A stretch of DNA of 13,896 nucleotides from assembly GCA_938007945.1 (NCBI GenBank), contig CALLME010000150.1, positions 1-13,896 of the forward strand, in the 5' to 3' direction. Below are positions 6,415 through 13,896 of the stretch, in pieces. Position 1 is the first letter of the stretch, and each line of letters begins with the position of its first letter. The position numbers and the translations under genes are program-made. Source of the stretch: an uncultured Caulobacterales bacterium (lineage in GTDB: Bacteria > Pseudomonadota > Alphaproteobacteria > Caulobacterales > Maricaulaceae). The notes beneath the pieces are model-generated. The model saw only the letters and a program-made list of their open reading frames with translations, was not told where the DNA came from and ran no database searches.

Positions 6415-8760
6415 TTAGAAATTTCTGGGTTTTAGGGTCAGAAGGCGACTGTCATCGGCCATCATGGCGTCGATATCGCCTGATAAACGTCTGACAAACT
6501 GCGCCTTATCGGTTTGCCCGCGTAGTACATAGGCGGTAATCAGTATGACCAATTCTGTATTATCTTCAGATATACCTTCATTTCTAAAGGCGCGGCCAAT
6601 AATAGGGATGTCTTTAAAGAAGGGGACGCCTTTATCATCAACTGTCAGGCTGCGCTGTATCAACCCGCCCATGACGGCTGTTTGCCCGTCTTCTAAGGAG
6701 AGTTGCGTTTCAATAGAGCGATTTGAAATAGTCGGGCTCGCAATTGTTGAGCCCGCTGTATCGACCTCGGAACTCACCTCCTGAGAAATCGTCAGATCAA
6801 TGCGATTGTCAGAAAAGACGATAGGCTCAATATTCATCAGCACACCTGTGGAGCGGTAAGAGATGCTTTGTAAAATATCGGTCTGCCCAACACCGTCTTG
6901 ATTATTGGCTGCCCGCTGCGAGGTCAGCACAGGAATGTCTCTGCCGACCTGGATGGACGCTTGCGTACCAGAGCGAGCCGTCAAAATCGGCGTGGAAAGT
7001 ATTTTGACGCGGCGATTATTCGCAAAAGCATTAAGCGTGGCGTCAATATCATTCCCAAGCAGACCAATCGTCAGCCCCGTCGAACCCACACCCAAGCCTG
7101 CTGTACTCGCGCTTGCTGTGGTCAAGTCTCCGAGACCGATATCCGTCAAACTAAAGTCGAGGCCAATATTTGTGCTGTCCTCAAGAGACACTTCGGCAAT
7201 CTGTACTTCGATAAGCACTTCGGGCGCAGGCGTATCAAGCTGTTCAAGCAAAGCGACGAGTTTGGCGTAGTCATTTGACGTGCCTGAAAACACAATCCGA
7301 TTGCCTGATGGGTCAACGATGAACCGCGTATTAGATGAGGTTAGTCCGCCGCCGTCCCCGCCTGCGGTGCCGCCTCTCACATTTACAATGCTATTGCCGT
7401 TCTGCTCGGCATTTTGCGCGCCTTGCGCTGTCGCGAACCCAGCTATATTTCCGCGATTTGACAAGACATTATTCGCCGTGTTGGCAAGATCTTCAGCGGC
7501 CACATTCTTGACTTGATAGATAAAAATCTGTTTGGCATCCCCGCCTTGCGCGGGACGGTCTAGCTCCCCTAGCCATTCGGTGACGCGTGAATGCGCTTGC
7601 GCAGTCTTGGCAAAAATAAACAGGTCGTTTGAATATTCAACAGGCATCAGGAAGATAGTGCGGTTCACAGTCGGGTTGCTGGTCACTTCCCACCCTTCGA
7701 CTTTAAGCGCATTTTCTAAGACCTTGGCAAACTCGTCAGCATTCCAGAATTGCGGCGAGTATTTCTTGACCTGCGCGCCCGCAAAGTCGAGTTCATCAAG
7801 TTCATCGATAATGCTCAGCGCAAGGTTCACATCCTCAGGCAATCCAGAAAGTGTGATGAAGTTGTTTTGTGGGTTTGCTTGTATGCGAATGGCTTCAGCT
7901 TTGTTTTTAAACGCCTCTTGCAGCATAAGCAGCATGCTATTGGCGGCAACGGCCTCAAGCTGAACAAATTGAATAACAGGGCGGAGGTCTTGACGTGTGC
8001 GTGGTCGCGCGCGTGATTTAATGAAGCGCGGCATGCGAGAGCGAAGGGCTTCGTCTTTGATTATTTTATAGCTGCCATTCTCAGGCACAACGCGAACGCC
8101 GTATTCTTTCAAGACCTCGGTCACAAGGTTCTGAAAATTCGCCCCCGTCATTGTGCCAGAGCTTCGCAATTGCACGATGTCATTCATCGCCGCCACATCT
8201 TTGCCAATCACAAAGGGAAGCTTCAACATTTCACCAAAGGCAATATCGACAAATTGCGGCACAGATAATGGCGCGATATACGCCTCGACTGTGCGAACGC
8301 GTGTGCGCGGCGCTGTGCGCGAGATACCATCGCTAGAAATAGGGGCGTTTGAGTCCGCCAGACTTGGAACTGACGCCACGTCGCTGGGCAAGGTTGTTGC
8401 ATAGTTTTGGCGAGAAGAGTTAGGCGTCGCATTTACGGGTTCAACATAACGTCTTGGGCCGCGCTTTAGGTCATAACCGACGCTATTTTCCTCAAGCGTT
8501 GCGCCTGTGATTCGCGTATAGGGCTCATTCGCGTTTCCTGTAATCAGCGCGCCGCCTGAACCTGGCTCTACGCGCGGCGCAACTTTTTGCCCAGACATGT
8601 CGCGCTTAAATCCCTCAACTGTCTGACACGCAGAGAGGCCAATGACCACTAGCCCTGCGACAGAGCGCAGTAAAACATTGCGCGCAAAGCGTGCCTTTGA
8701 TGGGCGCAGCGGCGAAACGGGCGACGTCGCGTAATCCTCTGAAATTTCAAAATGTCTCAT
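6415..8760 (-). CDS. gspD: GspD, outer-membrane secretin with apparent lipobox
   Basis: GspD forms the multimeric outer-membrane channel through which folded substrates leave. From the ATG at 8760 it is 781 aa. After a long basic N-region comes a hydrophobic segment ending in a lipobox-like LSAC with Cys45 followed by Gln. Then a low-complexity, Pro/Ser/Asn-rich linker runs to about residue 155, an N0 domain (about 160-235, SVPQFVDIAFGEMLKLPFVI), N1-N3 ring domains (about 260-510) with a Gly/Asn-rich loop in N3 (about 435-478), and the secretin beta domain from VLIEVQIAEVSLEDS onward. The secretin signature is at about 690-745 (GQTAVMGGLIQ, PFFKDIPIIGRAFR, ELVILITAYVL). The longer frame from a GTG at 8775 is less likely because GGAG lies 6 nt before the 8760 ATG. 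A secretin of another system is possible by sequence alone, but the gene context makes GspD. Confidence 0.95.
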   Translation of the reverse strand: MRHFEISEDYATSPVSPLRPSKARFARNVLLRSVAGLVVIGLSACQTVEGFKRDMSGQKVAPRVEPGSGGALITGNANEPYTRITGATLEENSVGYDLKRGPRRYVEPVNATPNSSRQNYATTLPSDVASVPSLADSNAPISSDGISRTAPRTRVRTVEAYIAPLSVPQFVDIAFGEMLKLPFVIGKDVAAMNDIVQLRSSGTMTGANFQNLVTEVLKEYGVRVVPENGSYKIIKDEALRSRMPRFIKSRARPRTRQDLRPVIQFVQLEAVAANSMLLMLQEAFKNKAEAIRIQANPQNNFITLSGLPEDVNLALSIIDELDELDFAGAQVKKYSPQFWNADEFAKVLENALKVEGWEVTSNPTVNRTIFLMPVEYSNDLFIFAKTAQAHSRVTEWLGELDRPAQGGDAKQIFIYQVKNVAAEDLANTANNVLSNRGNIAGFATAQGAQNAEQNGNSIVNVRGGTAGGDGGGLTSSNTRFIVDPSGNRIVFSGTSNDYAKLVALLEQLDTPAPEVLIEVQIAEVSLEDSTNIGLDFSLTDIGLGDLTTASASTAGLGVGSTGLTIGLLGNDIDATLNAFANNRRVKILSTPILTARSGTQASIQVGRDIPVLTSQRAANNQDGVGQTDILQSISYRSTGVLMNIEPIVFSDNRIDLTISQEVSSEVDTAGSTIASPTISNRSIETQLSLEDGQTAVMGGLIQRSLTVDDKGVPFFKDIPIIGRAFRNEGISEDNTELVILITAYVLRGQTDKAQFVRRLSGDIDAMMADDSRLLTLKPRNF

Positions 8761-8766
8761 AGTCTT

Positions 8767-8770
8767 CTCC
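8767..8770 (-). promoter_or_regulatory. Ribosome binding site deciding the gspD start
   Basis: GGAG on the minus strand, 6 nt from the ATG at 8760. It lies inside the five-codon extension from the in-frame GTG at 8775, so the ATG is the better start. Confidence 0.7.
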
Positions 8771-8775
8771 GCCAC

Positions 8776-9348
8776 CTAATTATCTGAGGTGGGTCTTTGT
8801 GACGTCTTGTTGCGTGTGTCTGTATCTGTATCGTCGCGCATGTCCATAGCGTCTTCATCAGATTTTTCAAAAGCTGTTTGCAGATAGCTTACCGTTGGCA
8901 CCCGAATTTCTTCAGCCTCAAACGTCGCGATAACGTCATTTTCTTCAATCGCTTTAATGGTCCAGCCACTCGTAAGCTTGTCCCCTGCCTTGACGGTTGT
9001 GAAGGTATTGTCTGGGCCTTGCAAGACGACGTGAGGTACTTTGTTTATCTCGCTTCGTGACACAACTTTTGGGAATTTTCCTGCTGTCGGTGAGGGCGTC
9101 GCGGTGAGTGTCTCGCCACTTGATTCTGCCCGCCGCTCTGCAATGCGGCTTAATGGTAGTAAGGCCGAGGCTTTGATCTGACGCGCCATTTTTGCATAGG
9201 CTGCGTCAGAGAGGGGCTGGTACTGCAAGGTCTCCCATCCATCAGGCACAACGGTTTTGGACGCAAAGGCGGGATCTGCGCGCCACCACCCCAAGGCGGC
9301 ACTCAGCACGCCCAATGCAAGTCCGGTCATGAGAAATGTTCGCGTCAT
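8776..9348 (-). CDS. gspC: GspC-like inner-membrane linker protein
   Basis: GspC connects the inner-membrane platform to the N0 domain of GspD. This 190-aa protein has a single N-terminal membrane anchor (about 4-22, LMTGLALGVLSAALGWW) and a periplasmic region. An HR-like domain is recognisable at about 105-147 (HVVLQGPDNTFTTVKAGDKL, then GWTIKAIEENDVIATFEAEE), matching the family pattern of a hydrophobic strand, a G-x-x-x-x-V-x-x-GD-x-L segment, and an I-x-x-I-x-x-D-x-V segment. There is no PDZ or coiled-coil C-terminal domain, only an acidic polar tail (DEDAMDMRDDTDTDTRN). GspC is usually about 270-300 aa, so this is a short form. It overlaps gspM by 4 nt (ATGA) and its stop lies 15 nt before gspD, the usual C-then-D order. 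The sequence is divergent; position supports it as much as homology does. Confidence 0.75.
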   Translation of the reverse strand: MTRTFLMTGLALGVLSAALGWWRADPAFASKTVVPDGWETLQYQPLSDAAYAKMARQIKASALLPLSRIAERRAESSGETLTATPSPTAGKFPKVVSRSEINKVPHVVLQGPDNTFTTVKAGDKLTSGWTIKAIEENDVIATFEAEEIRVPTVSYLQTAFEKSDEDAMDMRDDTDTDTRNKTSQRPTSDN

Positions 9349-9944
9349 GGGCGTCCCCCCGCTTGCGCATTCGCGCCTGCATCGGGCGCCGCAATCTGCA
9401 CAGCAATACGGCCTCTCATCGCTAAGCGCGGCGGGCGGCGGTCTCGCAATGACTGCGCAAAATCAAACTCATCCACGATGAGAATTTTCGGATAGGTCGC
9501 GATGGTTTCAAAGAAGTCTGCAAAATCTTTAGAAGATACGGCACGCGCTGACATTTCAAAACTCAACTGCATCACCGCGTCATTTTCGACAGGGTCAGGG
9601 TCGACACGAATTTGAATTTGCTCAAATTTCAAGTCCCCCGCTATGCTGCGGAGAGCTTGCTGCAATTCAGCGGCAATAACGCCTGCCGTGGCGCCAGTCC
9701 AAAGTTCGCTTTGTAGAGCCTGACGGGCCGTTTGGCTTTGCGTTAGCCTGTCCGTCCAGTGGTCAGTCTCGCGAATAGAGGCGAGCGTCGCGAGTTCTGT
9801 TTGTGCTGTGGCCAAGCGGCGCTCTTGCGCGGCCTCAGCGTCCGCAAACCTCTCAAGCCCCAGAAACCCTAGGACGCAAGCAATCAATAACAGGCCATAG
9901 GCGGCGAGCGGTGTCATTTCGAAATCATCAGGGGCAAGCTTCAT
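9345..9944 (-). CDS. gspM: GspM-like platform protein
   Basis: GspM is a bitopic inner-membrane protein that pairs with GspL. This 199-aa protein has a short cytoplasmic N terminus, one membrane helix (about 13-30, LAAYGLLLIACVLGFLGL), an Ala/Gln/Glu-rich coiled-coil stretch (about 33-80), and a C-terminal ferredoxin-like fold suggested by alternating strands and helices (KFEQIQIRVDPD, VMQLSFEMSARA, DFADFFETIATYPKILIVDEF). Length and architecture fit GspM, which is poorly conserved. Its ATG overlaps the gspL stop by 4 nt (ATGA), with AGAGGT about 7 nt upstream. Called mainly on architecture and position between gspL and gspC. Confidence 0.78.
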   Translation of the reverse strand: MKLAPDDFEMTPLAAYGLLLIACVLGFLGLERFADAEAAQERRLATAQTELATLASIRETDHWTDRLTQSQTARQALQSELWTGATAGVIAAELQQALRSIAGDLKFEQIQIRVDPDPVENDAVMQLSFEMSARAVSSKDFADFFETIATYPKILIVDEFDFAQSLRDRRPPRLAMRGRIAVQIAAPDAGANAQAGGRP

Positions 9945-11032
9945 GGCTGTACCTCTGTCGCACTGCTCAAGGCCGCGAGCGTTTGACTGGGTGACAAAAG
10001 CTGCGCTTTCACAATCAGGATTTTATCACCGTCTTGCGCCACGCTGACATCTGCAAGATTGGGCTCCGCCTCCAATAGGGTCACAACATCTGGCACGGAA
10101 ATTTCATCTTCGCCTTCGAGCCGTATTTCTAGCGCGCCGTCGCGCAGCGATATACGCGCAATGCCCAGATCTGTTCTGCCGAGCACATTGCTCAGCGCGC
10201 CGAAGCCCGCCAGCACAGTGCCGTTATCGCCCATATTGCGGTAGCGGCGCACATACATCATATTTCCAAGGGCGCGTCTGCGCTCACTTTGGATTTGCTC
10301 CGTTTCATCCTTGAGAGCCGCTGTTTGAGTCTCAATTTTTGAAATAAGACGGCTTTGGCGCAGATATTGTCCACTCGTATAGAGTCCAAAACAAGTCGCT
10401 ATCAAAGCCGCTCCCATCGCCAGTTTTGCTGGCGCGAATAGGGTTGAGAGGCGGTCTTTATCAAAATTGATGACGGCAATATCATCGCGCCATGGTACGT
10501 CGACAGCGATTGGCAGAGACGGGTCATCAACAGAGTCTGCCACACGCGTTTCACGCGCGGCGCTGATAAAGACGTCCCACTGCTGCGGCGTTGGCTGACG
10601 CGCCCACCACCGGCTTGCAACAAGATTGCCTTGCGTCCAAATTTGGCCTTCAAACCCTGACAGTCCGCGCACGAGCCGTGTGCCATTATTATAAGGGCGT
10701 TGCGCCAGGGTCTCAGGCAGGTAGCGGCCAGAATGTGAGGGGTGTGTGGCATAGCCCCAAACAGAGGCATAGAGTTGCGCCGCATTTTCCGCAGATGGGT
10801 CGATATTATCTGGGACGAGTTTGACGCCGTCCTCATCCTCAAGCGCTTCATTGCGCACTTTGAGAATCGCCGCCTTTTTCGCGTCAGCCGAGCGGCCAGC
10901 CAGACGCAATCGCCGAAAAGAGCAGTCCGCGCGCGGCACAATGCACACGCTTTGGCCGATCAATGCCGGCTTGCGAAGGGTGTCGCGCTCTTTCTGTCCG
11001 TTAAGGACGAAGAGACGGGGCGTGAACAACAT
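9941..11032 (-). CDS. gspL: GspL-like platform protein
   Basis: GspL recruits GspE to the membrane through its cytoplasmic actin-like domain. The 363-aa protein has a cytoplasmic region (about 1-200), a single membrane helix (about 200-220, KLAMGAALIATCFGLYTSG), a coiled coil (about 225-258, IETQTAALKDETEQIQSERR), and a periplasmic ferredoxin-like domain (about 275-345, DLGIARISLRDGALEIRLEG then VPDVVTLLEAEPNLADVSV). That order is diagnostic of GspL. The cytoplasmic part is divergent, with only weak resemblance to the actin-like fold. The ATG at 11032 overlaps the end of gspK by 32 nt and has GAAGAG about 7 nt upstream. Confidence 0.84.
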   Translation of the reverse strand: MLFTPRLFVLNGQKERDTLRKPALIGQSVCIVPRADCSFRRLRLAGRSADAKKAAILKVRNEALEDEDGVKLVPDNIDPSAENAAQLYASVWGYATHPSHSGRYLPETLAQRPYNNGTRLVRGLSGFEGQIWTQGNLVASRWWARQPTPQQWDVFISAARETRVADSVDDPSLPIAVDVPWRDDIAVINFDKDRLSTLFAPAKLAMGAALIATCFGLYTSGQYLRQSRLISKIETQTAALKDETEQIQSERRRALGNMMYVRRYRNMGDNGTVLAGFGALSNVLGRTDLGIARISLRDGALEIRLEGEDEISVPDVVTLLEAEPNLADVSVAQDGDKILIVKAQLLSPSQTLAALSSATEVQP

Positions 11033-12107
11033 TTTCTAACTCTTCAAAATTAAGGCCTGAACCTGATGAATTACCTATCTGTGTTTCAGGCGCGGCCGTT
11101 ATAATGTCGCTCTCTAGCACAGTGCTCTCATAAACCCAATGTCTTCTATATGGCGCGCCTACCGCCCGCGCAGAGCGCTCAATATCAACAACGCGTTTGC
11201 GGTAGCGTCCATCGGCGCGGGGGGCCCAAATCGTAAAACGTGAAAATTTCGAGGGCTTTAAGCTGCGCCGCTCTAGCGCCTGTAGCGGATCCAAGCGGCG
11301 GGGCTCAAGCAGGCTGTCACTGTCAAAGGCGAGGGCTTCTCGCAGCGCGCTTGGAGCAAAGCCTTCTTGATAGTTATTCGTCATTTGCAGTGTCGTCATG
11401 TCTTTAAAAAGGGTCATATTGAGCGTGGTCATAAAGTCTGCCCATTCCATGACATTACCAAGCTCACTGTAACTTCGCAGCGGAGCGTTTGTCGGTGCCG
11501 CCATATTCCGTGTGCGGTAATCAAAGCGTTCAGCCCCCTGCTGACGGCGCGTATCATCAAAATCTGTATAATCGAGAAGCGCGCTGACCGCGCCGCTGGC
11601 GTCGCTACGACTTGCTCCGCTCGCTTCCAAAACTGTTTGAATAAGTTGCGGGACAGGTTGATGAAGCGAGATAAGCCCTGTCGCGTCGCGGTAAGACACA
11701 ATAGTGGGCCTAGCGTCTGGCGTCGCTTTATATTGTCTCAAATTCCCTTGAGCGGGCCAAATATTGGGCGTGATTGAGGCGGCTTGGTCAGGGCTTAAGG
11801 GACGGCGCCCATCTGCTGAAAGAAGGCCAAATTCCCAAACGATTGGACTATCAGGCGAAATATCGTGCCCACCGCTTTGCGCATTTGCAGTGAGGATAGA
11901 ATAGGTCGCGGCGGCTTCTGCGCTGTGCAGCGCGCGATCTGCCGAAAGTCGCTCGCCCATATCGGTGACAATCCCTGAGGCGTTTTGCAGTCTTTGCGCG
12001 GCAATTGTGCCGGCGACAGCAAGAATGGCCACGACGACCAAAACATAGGGTAGCACAAAACCGCTCTCAGATGCGGCGCGCGTTTTCTGTGGGACGGTCA
12101 GGTTCAC
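11001..12107 (-). CDS. gspK: GspK, pseudopilus tip protein
   Basis: GspK caps the pseudopilus as part of the GspI-J-K tip complex. The 368-aa protein has a 16-residue leader ending SESG, then FVLPYVLVVVAILAVAGTIAA. Position +5 is Tyr rather than the Glu found in other pseudopilins; lack of Glu5 is a known GspK trait. The ALHSAEAAATYSIL segment after the helix and the large globular domain with ASGAVSALLDYTDFDD and YSELGNV also match the family. The start is a GTG overlapping the gspJ stop as GTGA, with GGAGG at 12115-12119 about 7 nt upstream. The length is near the usual 300-370. Confidence 0.93.
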   Translation of the reverse strand: MNLTVPQKTRAASESGFVLPYVLVVVAILAVAGTIAAQRLQNASGIVTDMGERLSADRALHSAEAAATYSILTANAQSGGHDISPDSPIVWEFGLLSADGRRPLSPDQAASITPNIWPAQGNLRQYKATPDARPTIVSYRDATGLISLHQPVPQLIQTVLEASGASRSDASGAVSALLDYTDFDDTRRQQGAERFDYRTRNMAAPTNAPLRSYSELGNVMEWADFMTTLNMTLFKDMTTLQMTNNYQEGFAPSALREALAFDSDSLLEPRRLDPLQALERRSLKPSKFSRFTIWAPRADGRYRKRVVDIERSARAVGAPYRRHWVYESTVLESDIITAAPETQIGNSSGSGLNFEELENVVHAPSLRP

Positions 12108-12793
12108 AACCCACCCTCCATAGAAGGACGTGGCGGCAAGGTTGAGCTCTCACTTATCGCAGCACTCAGAATAATGACGTCTTGGTCGCGTAGGCGCACA
12201 GCTTCGGGTATGGTCTTGGCGGGCATAAGCTCGGCATCATTAAAATAGCCGCGCGTCGGTTTTGTGTCGGGAGGCCACTCGCCATACCAATTTTGGTCAA
12301 CACCCATATATTCAAATCGCGCGCCCGCAGAAAGCCCCTTTATGAGTGGCCAAGCGACCTTGTCTTTATCCTCGCCTGTTTCCTCCAAGAGCGCCCCCGC
12401 AACATATATCAGCGTATGCGTGCCGTTTTCCGCCTGAATAAAGCTGAGGGTGAAGGGTTGCGGCCCTGACGTTTCTGTGGATATCGGCGTTGCGCTAAGG
12501 GCGGACAGTCTGCGGCTCTCACCTGTAAAGCTGATGTCTTCCAAGTCAGGCCAGTTTGGCATAATCGCGCCAAGTAAACGTGTCACTGCGAGCCTGTCGA
12601 GTGCCCCGTTTACAGTTCGCTCTCCCGCTTTCACCGCGCGGTCTGATAGGCGCAGCATAGATGCTGTACTTTGGAACAGGGCGACAGAGGCGATGGACAT
12701 AATGGCGAGCGCGAATAATGTCTCAAGCAGGGAAAAGCCCGCCTCGCGAGACGCCGCGAACTCTGCTGATCTTATGTTTTGGCCTTTACCCAT
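12104..12793 (-). CDS. gspJ: GspJ, minor pseudopilin
   Basis: GspJ is a minor pseudopilin of the tip complex. The 229-aa protein has a 19-residue leader ending REAG, then FSLLETLFALAIMSIASVALF with Glu at +5. The length, longer than GspH or GspI, the TRLLGAIMPNWPD segment and the position directly before gspK identify it as J. The ATG at 12793 has only a weak AGG upstream. It is the first gene of the J-K-L-M-C-D-I block. The 64 nt between it and msrA show no convincing promoter or terminator, so transcription may come partly from msrA. Confidence 0.9.
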   Translation of the reverse strand: MGKGQNIRSAEFAASREAGFSLLETLFALAIMSIASVALFQSTASMLRLSDRAVKAGERTVNGALDRLAVTRLLGAIMPNWPDLEDISFTGESRRLSALSATPISTETSGPQPFTLSFIQAENGTHTLIYVAGALLEETGEDKDKVAWPLIKGLSAGARFEYMGVDQNWYGEWPPDTKPTRGYFNDAELMPAKTIPEAVRLRDQDVIILSAAISESSTLPPRPSMEGGL

Positions 12794-12857
12794 CGCGCCT
12801 GTTTAGCAGGGCGATACCCGTCCCGCCAAGCGCTTTAACATTACGGGGCTGTCAGGC

Positions 12858-13469
12858 TTAGGCGTCCAGTTTCAGATAGCGCGGGGGTAGCGGGCAACTC
12901 ACACCCGTCGGGCCGTGCATGCAATAACCTTGCGGATTCTTAGCGAGATATTGCTGATGATAATCCTCAGCTGCGTAATAATCGCCCACAGGTACAATCT
13001 GCGTCGTAATCGCAGGCGCGCCTTTGGCTTGGTAAGCCGCGTCATAAGTTGCGCGCAAATCTTTGGCGATGTCCGCCTGCGCGTCACTATGGGTCAGGAT
13101 GATAGAGCGGTACTGGCTGCCGACATCATTGCCTTGGCGGTCGCCTTGGGTGGGGTCGTGATTTTCAAAAAAGACTTTTAGGATTTGCGCATATGAAATA
13201 ACTGACGGGTCAAAGACAATGTGCACGACCTCGGCATGGCCTGTCGCGCCGCTACACACTTTTTTATAATCAGGCGTCCCGTCCGTGCCGCCTGCATAGC
13301 CGACAGATGTTGTGTGGATGCCGTCAAGTTTCCATAGAATACGTTCTGCGCCCCAAAAGCAGCCAAAACCTAATGTGGCCTGCTCAAAACCGTCGGGGTA
13401 ATTGCCAAACATATTGGAGCCATTGACATGGTGGGTCGCGTTAGGGGCTAGCTCTGTATGAAAACTCAT
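12858..13469 (-). CDS. msrA: Peptide methionine-S-sulfoxide reductase MsrA
   Basis: MsrA reduces the S-epimer of methionine sulfoxide in proteins, using thioredoxin for recycling. The 203-aa protein has the active-site motif GFGCFWGAER with nucleophile Cys37, then SVGYAGG, GHAEVVHIVFDPSVISY, FFENHDPTQGDRQGNDVGSQ and YHQQYLAKNPQGYC. Resolving cysteines are likely Cys183 and Cys192 near the C terminus. There is no signal peptide, so it is cytoplasmic. The ATG at 13469 has GGAG 5 nt upstream. It starts 16 nt after the stop of the preceding gene on the same strand, so the two are probably co-transcribed. No functional link to T2SS is evident. Confidence 0.97.
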   Translation of the reverse strand: MSFHTELAPNATHHVNGSNMFGNYPDGFEQATLGFGCFWGAERILWKLDGIHTTSVGYAGGTDGTPDYKKVCSGATGHAEVVHIVFDPSVISYAQILKVFFENHDPTQGDRQGNDVGSQYRSIILTHSDAQADIAKDLRATYDAAYQAKGAPAITTQIVPVGDYYAAEDYHQQYLAKNPQGYCMHGPTGVSCPLPPRYLKLDA

Positions 13470-13485
13470 GGTCGTCTCCGTTTTT

Positions 13486-13896
13486 TTAGATTAAGTCTGA
13501 TAAAATATCACCTAATCCTTGGGCGATGCGCGCGGCGTCTGTGTCTGATCCGATATGGTCTTGGCGTATCTCAATTGCAAGATGGCGCGACCACCTATCC
13601 CCCGACAGGCGCGCATGGACATCAATTGTGTAATTTAGGTCATAAGCTGAATAAGGCTCATTTATGCGGCCCTCAAAGCTCGGAATATGCGTCTTCAGTC
13701 CCGTCATAAATTTATCAGCTGTCTGCGTGTCACCCTTTACAAGCAAGGCAATATCCATATCGCGTGGTGGAGCGTCGGCAGGCGCGGTGAGGGGGCGCGG
13801 GGTAAAGCTATGCACGCTGACAATGAGCGGGTCTTTATGTTGCCGGCGTAGGTCCTGCACAGCCTTGGCCAGCCCGCCGTGATAAGGCGTATAAAA
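13486..13896 (-). CDS. N-formylglutamate amidohydrolase-family protein (5' end outside window)
   Basis: The frame is open to the right edge, so only about the last 136 residues are present; the first in-frame GTG (13860) is internal. The visible part reads YTPYHGGLAKAVQDLRRQ, then LIVSVHSFTPRP, DMDIALLVKGDTQTADKF, GRINEPYSAYDLNYT and LAIEIRQDHI. This matches the second half of the FGase family (hydrolysis of N-formylglutamate to glutamate and formate, or related N-acyl substrates): the HSFTP motif, the NEPYS loop and the late EIRQD motif. Substrate cannot be told from this fragment, and no histidine-degradation genes are in view. It ends 16 nt before msrA. Confidence 0.85.
   Translation of the reverse strand, partial: FYTPYHGGLAKAVQDLRRQHKDPLIVSVHSFTPRPLTAPADAPPRDMDIALLVKGDTQTADKFMTGLKTHIPSFEGRINEPYSAYDLNYTIDVHARLSGDRWSRHLAIEIRQDHIGSDTDAARIAQGLGDILSDLI

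Noticed and set aside
7532..7963. Plus-strand 143-aa open frame opposite gspD
   Set aside because: It is antisense to conserved secretin domains; Ser/Cys/Ala-rich composition is typical of a shadow frame.
8761..8775. GTG start at 8775 for gspD
   Set aside because: The five extra codons include the GGAG that is ideally spaced for the ATG at 8760.
12794..12857. Tiny open frame (about 12 codons) and possible promoter between msrA and gspJ
   Set aside because: The mini-ORF has no Shine-Dalgarno sequence, and the best -35/-10 pairs have poor -10 elements, so neither is reported as a feature.

Overview
The window is almost entirely a type II secretion system (T2SS) locus. All twelve core components (GspC, D, E, F, G, H, I, J, K, L, M and the prepilin peptidase GspO) can be recognised by motif or by position. 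The organism is a Gram-negative bacterium. Gene style, moderate GC, GTG starts and the divergent GspC/L/M sequences suggest an alphaproteobacterium, perhaps a marine Hyphomonadaceae/Maricaulales/Caulobacterales-type lineage. That placement is inference only.

Layout. A gspF gene lacking its 5' end runs rightward at the left edge (1-915). It converges, with a 12-nt gap, on a leftward block gspE-gspG-gspH-gspO (4045 down to 928). This block has its own promoter just upstream of gspE and overlapping gene junctions. Next, reading rightward, is a separate leftward gene (4199-5641) for an exported, very lysine-poor, acidic 480-aa protein of unknown family. It has its own sigma70-like promoter, a leader of about 108 nt, a strong Shine-Dalgarno sequence and a strong rho-independent terminator. 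To its right is the second leftward T2SS block, in transcription order gspJ-K-L-M-C-D-I (12793 down to 5929), with 4-nt overlaps at several junctions. Upstream of that, also leftward, are msrA (12858-13469) and the C-terminal part of an N-formylglutamate amidohydrolase-family gene (13486 to the right edge).

How the genes work together. GspE (ATPase), GspF, GspL and GspM form the inner-membrane motor platform. GspG (major) and GspH/I/J/K (minor) pseudopilins are cleaved by GspO and form the periplasmic pseudopilus. GspC links the platform to the outer-membrane secretin GspD. The exported protein between the two gsp blocks is a natural candidate for an abundant substrate, or a surface protein depending on this machine, though only its location and export signal support that.

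The most notable points are: the embedded exported-protein transcription unit that splits the T2SS genes; a secretin with an apparent lipobox (a possible self-piloting liposecretin); a prepilin peptidase without the usual N-terminal methyltransferase domain; and gspF on the opposite strand. I saw no tRNA, rRNA, CRISPR array, insertion sequence or integrase.
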